This document shows, piece after piece, positions 53,037 through 64,000 of a stretch of DNA of 64,000 nucleotides. The translations under genes were made by a program, and so were the position numbers. The stretch comes from Progne subis subis (lineage: Eukaryota > Chordata > Aves > Passeriformes > Hirundinidae): NCBI GenBank assembly GCA_022316685.1, contig JAKJHU010000366.1, positions 124,001 to 188,000 on the forward strand, in the 5' to 3' direction. How positions within the stretch are numbered: position 1 is the stretch's first letter; every line of letters starts with the position of its first letter. Under the pieces are notes generated by a model. It ran no database searches. It had not been told where the DNA came from and saw only the letters and a list, made by a program, of their open reading frames with translations.

Positions 53037-54025
53037 TCAAACTGTGGTTTTGTCAGGGAGAATCCATTGTCCCTCTTTTAGAGTTGCTCCTAGGTTTTTC
53101 ATGGCTTCTACTTCTGCTAAAGAAAAGTATGGTGTTTGATTTTGTGTTCCTGCTTCCTGAAAAGTCATAATTACATTGCTGTTTTCCCTCAGGGCAGCTT
53201 TCTTAGCTTCATCATCAGCCAAATTGTTTCTTTTTTTAATGTCTCTCCCCTCTGGTGGCCTTTCACATGAACCACTGCTATCTTTTTTGGACTCTTCAAA
53301 GCTTTAAGAATTTGAATTATCAATCCTTGGTGCACTAATCCTTTTCTTTGAGTGTTTATAAGTCCCCTTTCTTTCCAAATTTTTCTAAATGTATGCACTA
53401 CCCCAAAGGCATATTTTGAGTCGGTGTATATGGTCCCTTCTCGATCCTTTAATAACAGCAATGCACAGAATAATGCATAGAGTTCACAGGCTTGTGCTGA
53501 CCAGGACGGGCTAAGGGACCAGATTCTTTTACTTCCAGTTTTTCTCCACGAATTATGGCATACCCAGATTTCCTTCTTCCTCTACCACTCGGGATGATCC
53601 ATCTATAAATAATTTTTCTCCTGTTTTTAATTCTTGTTCTCTCAAATCTGGGCATATTTTTGTTTGTAACTCTATGACCTCTGCAATCATGTATTAATTC
53701 TTCCCCTGGGTCCCCTAAAGGAACTGAGTGGGGCTTTGTATATTTGTCACTCTCAGCTCTAATTCAAGGAGGCTATCAAGATAGCCTCATATTTTAATAT
53801 TCTGCTATCAGTTAACCATTTTTCAGCCTTTTTAGCAAGGATTCCCCTAATATTATGGGTGTACACTTCCAGTGGTGCCCCAAAGGTTACTTTTCGGGCT
53901 TCTTCTACTAACACAGCAGTGACTACCAGAGCTTGCAGGCATGTTGGCCAACTCTTACTAATTGGATCCAATAATTTGGAATAATATCCTACTGGCTTTC
54001 GGCTTCCTGCCCAATCTTGAGTCAA
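53037..54025 (-). pseudogene. pol: RT connection, RNase H and integrase start, class I
   Basis: In order: connection (GSRKPVGYYSKLLDPISKSW), a decayed first part of RNase H, its later part with YTDSKYAFGVVHTF and VVHVKGHQRG, then ADDEAKKAAL and the integrase N-terminus (53222-53037). Parts are in three frames. The integrase core and C-terminus that should follow to the left are not recognisable. Confidence 0.82.
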
Positions 54026-54149
54026 TACTTCATAAGCTGTTTGATCAACTGTATTAACAATAATTGAAAAGGCTTGTCTAAATTGGGAAGACTCAGTACA
54101 GGAGCTTGCAGTAGGGCTTCTTTAACTTGCTCAAATTTTCCTGATCCCT

Positions 54150-54960
54150 TTCAGTCCATTTCAAGCATTGGTAGTTAATTTCTGATAGAAATTTTACTTT
54201 TCTGCTAAACCCTTCTATCTCTGCCTACAATAACACCAAAGACTCAAAACGCTTTATTTCTCTTTTAGACTTTGGGGGTCCCATGTTCAATATTCCTGAA
54301 ACCCTTTCAGGGTCTAGCTTTTTCTTTTGCTTACTAATCCAATGACCTAAATACCACTTCTGACTCTACAAACTGCAATTTTGACTTTGATATCTTCAGC
54401 GTTTTCTCCCAGAAAATTTAGAAGCTTAATAGTACCCTTTCTAGTTTCCTCTTCAGTTTCTCTTGCTACTAACAAATCATCTACATACTGTAGCAGCTTA
54501 ATTCCTTTGGGTAACTCAAAGGACTTCCAAAGATTTTCTAACGCCCTCCCAAAAAGATTGGTGCCTCTGTAAAACCTTGCGGTAGCACCGTTCACCTTAA
54601 TTGCTCTCTCCTACCTGTATCTGGGTCCTCCTACTCAAAGGCAATCCCTACTGCCCTCATCCAGAGGGCAAGTTCAAAAGGCATCCTTTAAATCCACGAC
54701 ACTGTACCAAATGTAATTAGGAGGTATCTGGCTTAGCTACTCCTGGACAGCGGGTAATGGTTCTTTGATTTACCGCTCTGAGATCCTGGACTAGTCGGTA
54801 GCTACCATCAGGCTTCTTTACCGGCAGGATGGGGGTATGATGTGGTGACACACAGGACTCCAACACCCCCTGATGTACTCAATTCTCAACTACCGGTTTC
54901 AATCCCTTCCGACCTTCCAGTGATATCGGATATTGTTTTACTCGAATGGGGATTTCTGGG
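54150..54960 (-). pseudogene. pol: Reverse transcriptase, class I, fragmented
   Basis: The readable part has FGRALENLWKSFELPKGIK and the catalytic YVDD (54476-54487). Upstream pieces around 54600-54950 show palm and finger text in several frames. Several frameshifts. Confidence 0.8.
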
Positions 54961-54999
54961 TTCTGTATTTCAACGCTAATGGGCTGAATGTTTAATTTT

Positions 55000-55400
55000 C
55001 CTACTTCACCAGTATACCACACAGTGTCGCTAATCTCAAATTATCTTCTTCAGTTAAAGAATAGATTTTAAGTTTTCCTTCACAGGGTGTTATTTTAATC
55101 CCAAGGCTATTATTAAGTCCCTTCCTAATAAATTATTATCAGCCTCTGGTATTAATACCAAATCATTCAGTCCAAATTTTTTATCCATTCAATCTGCACA
55201 TTTTTAATTACAGGAACCTGAAAAACTTCTCCTTTAACCCCAATTACTGGGACACGTTCATGACTTACTTCACATCCTGTGGTAGTTTTCTTACTGTGGA
55301 CCTAGTAGCTTCTGTGTCCACCAAAAATGTGATTTCTTCTTTTGAGGACCTATTTTCAGTTTTATCAAGGGCTCTTCTAGGTGTTCAGTCCTCATTAAAT
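55000..55400 (-). pseudogene. pro: Protease, class I, active site altered
   Basis: LVDTEATRSTV at about 55300-55335 occupies the place of the aspartic protease LVDTGA signature; the Gly of DTG is Glu here. Downstream LGRDL-like text around 55120 fits the later part of a retroviral protease. Broken by stops. Confidence 0.6.
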
Positions 55401-56018
55401 AGAGCTCCTGACCCCCCTAGTCTTCTTGAAACATTTTCTCATCTTGCTGCCTCTTTCTACAGAATTTTTGTAGATGTCCCTTTTTGTGGCAATAAAAACA
55501 AGTGGGTCCTGTACCTGGAGGTAGGACAAGAAGTTTGTAAGTGTCCTTTCTGGTGACAGGAAAAACACGTGGGTCTCGTATCCCCAGAGGTGGGACCTGC
55601 CTTTTTCTGTTGTTTGTTCTTTCCTGAGCGCTTCTCTGTATTCATGGTTGTCTGTGTTTCCTTGACTGCTGCCATTAAAATCTGTGGTTTTGTCTTTCCT
55701 CTCCTCATCTCTTCTCACATACACTTTCTGTGCTTCTCTTAACAATTCCTGAAGCCCCCTATCCTGCCAATTTTCTACTTTTTCCAGCTTCTTCCTGATG
55801 TGCCCCCAGGCCTTAGCTACAAATTGTGTTTTCAAAAGGACCTGTCCTGCTGCAGTATCGGGGTCTACACCTGAATATAACTGCAAGGCTTTTCTTAGTC
55901 TTTCTAACCAGTCTGCCAGGGGTTCATCCTTCCCTTGGTGCTCACTTAGAGCTTTCCTTATATTCTGCCCCTTGGGCACTGCTTCCCGGATTCCTCGGAT
56001 AATCATCCACCAGATCAC
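55400..56018 (-). pseudogene. gag: gag capsid C-terminus and nucleocapsid, class I
   Basis: The capsid end shows DEPLADWLERLRKALQLYSG and VENWQDRGLQELLREAQKVY, then a charged linker. A CCHC zinc knuckle reads CFSCHQKGHLQTSC in the frame 55708-55457. A second, similar knuckle lies just after it in another frame. One or more shifts separate them. The frame continues past its domain and ends at 55395. Confidence 0.85.
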
Positions 56019-56560
56019 TCATATTCTGCCTGTGTCTTTCATTCTGATTATTCCAACCTGGATCTTGCATAGGCCATTTCTGATCCCCTGGTCTGGCCCC
56101 TGACATTCTCTATCCCAAACCCTCATTCCTGAATGTCTAATCATTTCTCTTTCTTCCATGGTAAACAAGATTCCTAAGATAGACTGCAGTTCCACCCAGG
56201 TGTATATATTCGCCCCAAGAACTGATCTAATCTCTCTGCCACTCCAAGAGGATCCTCTAGCAGCCTGCCCATCTCCTTCTTAAACTCCCTAACATCCCCT
56301 GTGTTCAGGGGAACACTCACATCACCAATAGGTCTCTGTTCTGGGTTGCCATTGGAACTTTTCTAAGCGGTAGTCCATCTTCCATTTTTGCTTCCCCATC
56401 CCCATCATCACTTCTCCCTGTCCCCCACCTCTAGTTCTATGTGCTACTGGCTCCTCCTGAATAGGGGGTGTTTTGCATTTACAGGAGGACCCTCGGGGGC
56501 TTGGGGTTGAACGGGCTGATTAGGTTGCCTATAAGGGGGTGGGAGGTGATCTAACGGATC
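56019..56560 (-). other. Decayed gag middle region
   Basis: Should hold the Pro-rich and capsid N-terminal parts of gag between matrix and the readable capsid. Pro-rich text is seen near 56470-56560 but no long frame. Confidence 0.5.
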
Positions 56561-57110
56561 CTAGGGCTCGTGTCTGTCTTGTTTGGCTGCTTGCCCTCTA
56601 GTTTGTAAAGGATAGAATGGAAAACCCTTGCTTCCTTGCCTTTGAGTGACAAATTCACCCTTTCCCCTGGGAAGCCACAGAGCAGCATATTCGCTTTCTT
56701 TGATTAAAAGGTTCTTTGAATTCACATACAAATTCAAAGCCTGGCAAATCCAATCTTCAAAGGATCCAGACTTTGGCCAATATAAATTATCTTTCCAGAT
56801 CATTTCCTTTGTCCATTCAAACATACAATAATTAATCATTTTCTGCTTACTTTTTCCTCTTTGGATTCCCATGCATCCCAGTATTGTAACATCATCCCCA
56901 GTGGACTGTCCTGAGGGATGCTCCCTTCTGAGAACCCCCCTCACAGTTCCCAGGTATACCAGGCTCTTGTGAATTTCCTTCATAATTCGCAGCTCCTGGG
57001 TCTAAGGAGTTACTTTTCCTTGGACTCATTTTTGGTGGCAACAAATCAAGAAACCTGGTACCAGGAGAATCTTGGTCTCCCTCACTCACTTTGTGGTTCA
57101 GTCCTCTCAT
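56561..57110 (-). pseudogene. gag: gag matrix region, class I
   Basis: The frame 56983-56561 contains a matrix-like helical region (FEWTKEMIWKDNLYWPKSGS, FEDWICQALNLYVNSK). Text at 56892-57110 in another frame may be the leader or gag start. Gammaretrovirus-like by position and layout. Confidence 0.65.
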
Positions 57111-57165
57111 TATTATTCTGTTGCACTATCTTGTCTTTTACCAACTGTTTGCCTCATGCCTAATT

Positions 57166-58849
57166 CCAATCTTTCTCCCAATCTGTCTTCCCTGACTATA
57201 TCCTTCTAGCCACTTCCCCTTGCAATCCTCTTAGTCTCATACTAAAGTTACCAACTATTTACTTCTCAAAGAAAATTGAACTTGACTCAATTGCTCCCCT
57301 CCTTATTCACCTCACCCAGTGATCAGATCGCTCCCTTCTCCTCGAGGACCTTCCCCTGGGTTCTTGGGCCGGGACCCTTCCTGCCAGTCCCTCCCAGGGA
57401 ACCTCACTCATTCTCTCTTTTCACTTCCCTCCTTTCCCGGCCTTTCTGCTTCCTCCAGCCAAGCCAGGCCATGCTCAGCCCTGCAGTTCCTGCTGCTGTG
57501 CCCCAAGCTCCCTCGGCTGGTGCTGGAAAGGGACTCGATGTACCTCGATCCCCTCGGCTGGCGCATGGGAAAAAACAACAAACTTCTCAGGAGGATGGAG
57601 AGCAAACTTTTAACTTGCAAACTTCAGAGAATGAGGTACTTGGTAATCTTAAAGCAACATGGAATTACAGTAAATCACTTCAGAACACCCTGACTGGGCA
57701 AACTCTAGCCTGTCCAACTTCCAGTTCTCCAGATTTTGAGAAGAGGAAGTCAGGAGGAGAGAGTGAGAGAGATAATGATGCACAGTCACCCTTGGATCCA
57801 ACACCATCTCAGCTGCTGTGAGCTCCGGGTCCATGGGACATGTCAGTGTCACAGCCATGTCACAGCCTCACCTGCTCTGGTCCCTCTCACAGGTGGGGTT
57901 TTTGGGGTGCCAGGGGCTTGGCAGCCACTTTGGGGCTGGACCAGAGGCTGCAGTGGCTGGGGCTGTGGCAGTGACCGCCCCACCTACACAGAACTTGCCC
58001 TGGCCCCCAAACACACACTGGAGATGTCTGGGGCCATTCATCATTTCTCTGCTCTCCAGCACTGAGGCAATGGACTCTGGCTGCAGCTCTGAGCTCATGC
58101 CCAAGGCAGCCACCCCTGGCAATGGGGCTCCATGAAGCTGCTCTCAGGAAATCCCCCAAGAGTTGGGGAGTGCCCCAAAACTGCCTCAGAAACGTGGGAA
58201 ACCCCAACATCTCTTCAGCAATGTGGAATATCCAAAAACTCCCTCTAAGAACCGGCACCCCTTCCCGTCATCATCCCCAGACTTTGGATGTCTTATTCCA
58301 GACCCCACCCCATCACCCCAATCCCAACCTAAATCCATCCCACCCCTGCCATCCAAGCCCTATTTCCCCAATTTCAGACCTCCCAAACCATCCACCCATC
58401 CTGTCCCACCCATTGCCCACCTCACTCCTCCTGGTTTTCACCCTACTTCACCCATTCCCCTTCCAACCCCATCCCTTCCTCAGGGGCTGTGCAATCAAGT
58501 AATTTTTTTGGTGAGATTGTGTAGTTTTAGCATTGCGTGGTTTTGAGGTGACAGATCAAACCCTCTCATCTCTTTGAGAGCCCAGAAATGGAAACCACCA
58601 CACCAAATACCTCACAAACTCCCAAATCCTCCCCAGTATCTCCCTGAGTCCCAGATTGCCCTGAAACACTAGTAAAACATGAGGCTTTAGATGCCTTTGA
58701 TGATTTGTTGATTTTCATCCCCGGTTTTGTCTGGTTTAAAGGGATGAAGATGAATCAAAAATAATATAAGGGGCCACCAAAGAAAAGGACCACCAGCCCA
58801 GTGTCTTTCCAGGGCGAATCGCCGGGAATGTAGGTCACCAATTCTCTGG
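57166..58849. other. No gene recognised
   Basis: 57280-57860 is mixed sequence with no element I can name. 58140-58480 is C-rich and Pro-coding in several frames, with no conserved frame. The 5' LTR of the class I provirus was looked for here and not seen. Confidence 0.4.
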
Positions 58850-61010
<2,161 letters not shown>

Positions 61011-61059
61011 GTTTTTACTTGGATCTCCAGTTGGTTTGTTTTCAAACTAGCACACTGGG

Positions 61060-61375
61060 TGAAGTGGGACCAAGCTGGGAAACTACTGTGAGAAGTTTGG
61101 AGCAACTGGTCTACATTGTGGGTGACTGGGCAGGACTGGGAGCATGCAGGGAGGGACTGGGATCATCTGTGGAGTGACTGGGACTATACTAGGGGAACTG
61201 GGAGAACCGGGAACACACGGGAGGAAAGTGGGAGCAACTGGGACCATGCTGGGCAAACTGCATCATAATGGGGAATGACTGGCAGTGACTGGGCTCCTAC
61301 TGGGAGTGCTGACAAAACTGAAAGCACACAGGGTGGGGGCAACTAGGCTGATACTGGGAGAAGCCTCTTCTGGCA
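61060..61375 (+). repeat. Degenerate ~30-bp minisatellite
   Basis: Repeats of ACTGGGACCATACTGGG-like units (GGGACTGGGATCATCTG, GTGACTGGGACTATACT, GGGAGCAACTGGGACCATGC). Confidence 0.75.
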
Positions 61376-61389
61376 CCAGGACCACTGAA

Positions 61390-62061
61390 CCCCTTTCCAG
61401 TGAGATATGAACTTCAAAGGAATTCAGGGCTTTAGAAAAGTTAAGGTTTTAGCTAAATAAACTTTGCCAAATTAGCTAAAGTAGATAGATAGGCTGTGCT
61501 GAAATACTTAGGAGTCAATGGTTAGTTGAAAGGAATGAATTAAAATAGCTATACTAGATCTAAATAACTAATTGCTTGTCATTTTTGTATTTGTTTAGCT
61601 GTATTTATAATGAGAAACAGAAGAAACTGGTAAATAGATCTAAGAACACAGACAACTGTAAATCTTCTAACATCCCATTGAAACAGTCACGGAAACAGGA
61701 AACTGCAGTTCTAGCAGGTTCCATTGTCTTGTTATCTATTGAAAAGGTTGAAAGTTTCAGAATGAGGAAGACTCTCTTGTTATGATCCCTCCCCATAAAA
61801 GAGACCACTGACCTAATTCAAAGAACAAACTATGCATGCTTAATGGGCTTTTATCTAACTATAATACAAGCAGAGCATAACAGCATTAATGTTATGAATA
61901 TGTATTAGTATTTGGGTATTCAACACTTATGTAAATAAATAGAGTCTGTAATCACTTGTAACTTTGCAGTGCATATTAGGGAGCGATCCCCACAGCTGCC
62001 CGCATCGCATTAAACCTACACTTTCTGACTCTAACCTGTTAGAGAGTCTTTTGTCCTCACA
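61390..62061 (+). repeat. Solo LTR, gammaretrovirus-like type
   Basis: The right end is typical of class I R-U5 sequence: GCATATTAGGGAGCGATCCC, CGCATCGCATTAAACCTACA, ending GTCCTCACA. The left end is uncertain; TGTTATGATCCC near 61777 is an alternative start. Confidence 0.55.
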
Positions 62062-62089
62062 GTTGGATATTGACATTACATCAATATCC

Positions 62090-62530
62090 ACATATTAATA
62101 AATCACCCATCATCCTGCCCCTCCAGCCCTAGCACCCCTCGCTGGGGTCTCAGCAATCCCAGGTGTCCTCCACTCTTGGGGTCCCCGCTTTGGGGTTCTG
62201 GGGGTCTCCTCTCTCAGGGGTCCCGCTTAGGGAAACTGCAGCTTTCCTGAGGCTCCCCAAACCTGGTGTCACTGCCCCCCACCAGTCCCGTGCGGTCTCC
62301 ACATGGCACCGGCAGAGCTCGGAGGGCCCGGCTGGGGAAGCCCAACCCCCCTGTGTGGGCACCCACATCCGCCCGCCCCCTGCCACAGCTCTGCCACCAC
62401 CGCCACTGGGACCCCCAAAAACACCCCCCAAGGACCCCCAATGTCCCCGAGGGGCTTCTGCAGCTCGGCTTTGGAGCTCTGCAAACTCCAAATATCTCCC
62501 CTGAAACAAGGCAGAAAAGAACTTTATAAC
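62090..62530. repeat. Sequence shared with 9100-9640
   Basis: GC-rich block, similar to the region upstream of the first zinc-finger gene (CAGCTCGGCTTTGGAGCTCT, GGACCCCCAATGTCCC). No gene frame is supported. Confidence 0.5.
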
Positions 62531-62569
62531 AACAGTTGTTGGATAGTATGTATTTTTAATTGACATTGA

Positions 62570-63141
62570 GGTGCATGGGGATTAACTTCACTAAAGACAT
62601 GCATGAACACTAGAGAGCTTGCCTCTCTTATTTTTCTTTGAGGTCTTACATATGCATGGCATTGCACAATCTGCCTTATACATATTTATTCTCTGGCCTC
62701 ACTCATCCTCACTTCCTATGGTAATTAACTCCTCTTGGTACATCCTCTTGGTCATGCTTAGTTCCCATGGTGGTCTCCAAGGGTCTCTAGAAGATGAAAG
62801 AAATGGAGTCTTCCTCAGTGAAGTCTTCACCTTTATTTTTCTTGTGCATCCTTTGGTCCTTTTGGCACTTTTTCAAGGCAAGACATCAGTTTCTCGCTGG
62901 CTGAGTCTGTGTTTTTCTCTTTCTTTGCATTTTTTGCTTTGTTATCTTGTTATGTTTAGGTTAGTCTTTCTGTTATCACTGAGGGTCCTGGATGTTTGTA
63001 CTGCTTTAAAATATGTAAACAGGCACAGCACTCGATATTCACTAAATGCCTTCTAAAATGTACAATACATTCTAAAATACAGTGTATGCTCTTAAGTTTC
63101 CTATAAAGATTAGCTAGAATTTTCAAGCCTCTGTCTCATGC
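62570..63141 (-). repeat. 3' LTR of another ERV
   Basis: The right edge is placed at CTCTGTCTCA, where on the minus strand a GAAAAGGGAGGGCA polypurine tract meets TGAGACAGAGG. The left edge is not defined. Confidence 0.45.
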
Positions 63142-63765
63142 CCTCCCTTTTCTATAGACCCAGTAAATTCTTTTACTACTACTGGGGCTTCGCTCTAGCT
63201 TTAACTCACTATCTTGATAATTCTCTTTTAACATTATCCTAGTGTTTTAGATAATGAGGTTAAAATTGCTACTCACTTTAACATCCTCTAGTTCTATATG
63301 AGTACTACAATAGACATTATTAAATTTATACTAACTAATATCAGCAAAATAACGATGGGGTGACATAGGATGTTTAAGATTCTAGTTGCATTTAGTGACT
63401 ATCTAAAGATTGCATCCAACAAGAGTTGTGGCTTTTGTCTTGCTTTACTTTTTGTAGAACTCTCCTTATTTCTTTTGTATCATGTTGGACAGTTACTACA
63501 GTTTTTTGTCTGTTCTCTTGAATTTCTTTACAATTTTGTTCAGATCTTCATGCTTTATTAATTGCTTTACTAGGGTTAGGTTTATTCTCATAAGAGTGGC
63601 TAACAATTACTGATAGGTTTTATAATGAGACTTGATTAACTGGTGGGATATAACTGTGCTAAATATGAAAGTTGTACCTGACAATCTTAACAAAATTGTA
63701 GATACAGAAATTAGAATGATTTTTAGCAGGTAAGGATATATTATTTCTACCTTCTCCTAGGTTAC
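63142..63765 (-). pseudogene. env: env transmembrane remnant of the same ERV
   Basis: Minus-strand pieces such as RRVLQKVKQDKSHNSCWMQS (about 63470) resemble the end of a retroviral envelope ectodomain. Stops are frequent. Position just upstream of the polypurine tract supports the call. Confidence 0.4.
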
Positions 63766-63769
63766 AGTG

Positions 63770-64000
63770 TAAGATGTGCCCAAAGTATGTATTCTATCAC
63801 CATCTACATGAGCTGTTGAAGCTAGGTTGGGCAGTGTTTCCCTTGCCCCCTGCCTCCAGACTATCTTCTGTTAATGGCCCATCAATGCCCTGCTGCATGA
63901 CTCATAGATAACTCCCTCCAGGAGCTATCTCTGTTCATGGGCAATCAAGGCCCATTGCAAGACTGATAAAATGATATCAGCCCATTGTGAGATGCTGTGC
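63770..64000 (-). repeat. Dispersed promoter-like repeat, at the window edge
   Basis: Reverse complement matches 60830-61010 and 10070-10330 (ATCTCACAATGGGCTGATAT, GGCCATTAACAGAAGATAG, GGTGATAGAATACAT). It runs off the window, and the TATA part would lie just beyond it. Confidence 0.7.

Larger units (their letters stand above)
48266..57165 (-). mobile_element. Class I (gammaretrovirus-like) provirus, heavily decayed, 5' LTR not found
   Basis: Minus strand. From right to left: gag matrix, capsid and CCHC nucleocapsid, protease, RT, RNase H, start of integrase, two small Cys-rich frames, env surface and transmembrane parts, polypurine tract and 3' LTR. RT (LQYVDDLLVA), RNase H (YTDSKYAFG) and capsid text are gammaretrovirus-like. 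Most genes are broken by stops and shifts, and the integrase core seems deleted. No sequence like the 3' LTR was found to the right of 57165, so the 5' end is lost or too diverged. Confidence 0.85.

Noticed and set aside
57276..57821. 181-codon plus-strand frame right of the class I provirus
   Set aside because: No domain and no similarity to the 3' LTR or to any gene I recognise.

Overview
The window looks like accessory, repeat-rich DNA from a songbird (oscine passerine). The evidence is several minus- and plus-strand CR1 LINE 3' fragments, a tRNA-Ile-derived SINE with a CR1-like tail (TguSINE1-like), avian ERV-L, class II and class I endogenous retroviruses (ERVs), an OR14-type olfactory receptor and C2H2 zinc-finger genes. 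There is no bacterial-style gene organisation. All family names come from reading motifs; no database was searched.

Layout. 0-6.2 kb: a young, env-less ERV-L-like provirus on the minus strand (leader ORF, gag, UAG, pro-pol with one frameshift). 6.2-7.3 kb: minisatellites and a CR1 piece. 7.6-10.3 kb: an eight-finger C2H2 zinc-finger gene (minus) with a TATA-bearing promoter block that also occurs as a dispersed repeat. 10.3-20.7 kb: duplicated non-coding blocks, CR1 pieces and LTR-like sequence. 21.2-22.1 kb: one intact olfactory receptor (minus). 22.2-29.2 kb: spacer with a 185-bp tandem array, a 37-bp array and LTRs. 29.2-30.2 kb: a broken inverted paralogue of the receptor (plus). 30.4-33.5 kb: the mirror-image continuation of the 17-20 kb sequence, so the receptors sit on the arms of a large, imperfect inverted duplication. 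33.5-34.1 kb: a candidate small membrane-protein exon (minus) with TATA and three CRE-like sites. 36.3-43.4 kb: a decayed class II (betaretrovirus-like pol, alpharetrovirus-like env) provirus with both LTRs, on the minus strand. 43.4-46.3 kb: a second 185-bp plus 37-bp array, a 52-bp CCAAT-box array in an LTR-like unit, and the SINE. 48.3-57.2 kb: a heavily decayed class I (gammaretrovirus-like) provirus on the minus strand with two small Cys-rich open frames between pol and env. 58.8-60.5 kb: a zinc-finger pseudogene (minus). 60.5-64 kb: a promoter-block repeat, LTRs and an env remnant.

Only the olfactory receptor at 21.2-22.1 kb has a fully intact host reading frame. The zinc-finger array at 7.8-8.5 kb is intact but out of frame with its N-terminal part. 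The main candidates for new biology are the leader ORF in frame with gag in the ERV-L element, the Cys/His-rich ORF pair in the class I element, a CpG-rich host-promoter-like segment inside the class II gag region, the triplicated primer-binding-site region, the CCAAT-box array, and the shared TATA block in front of the zinc-finger genes.
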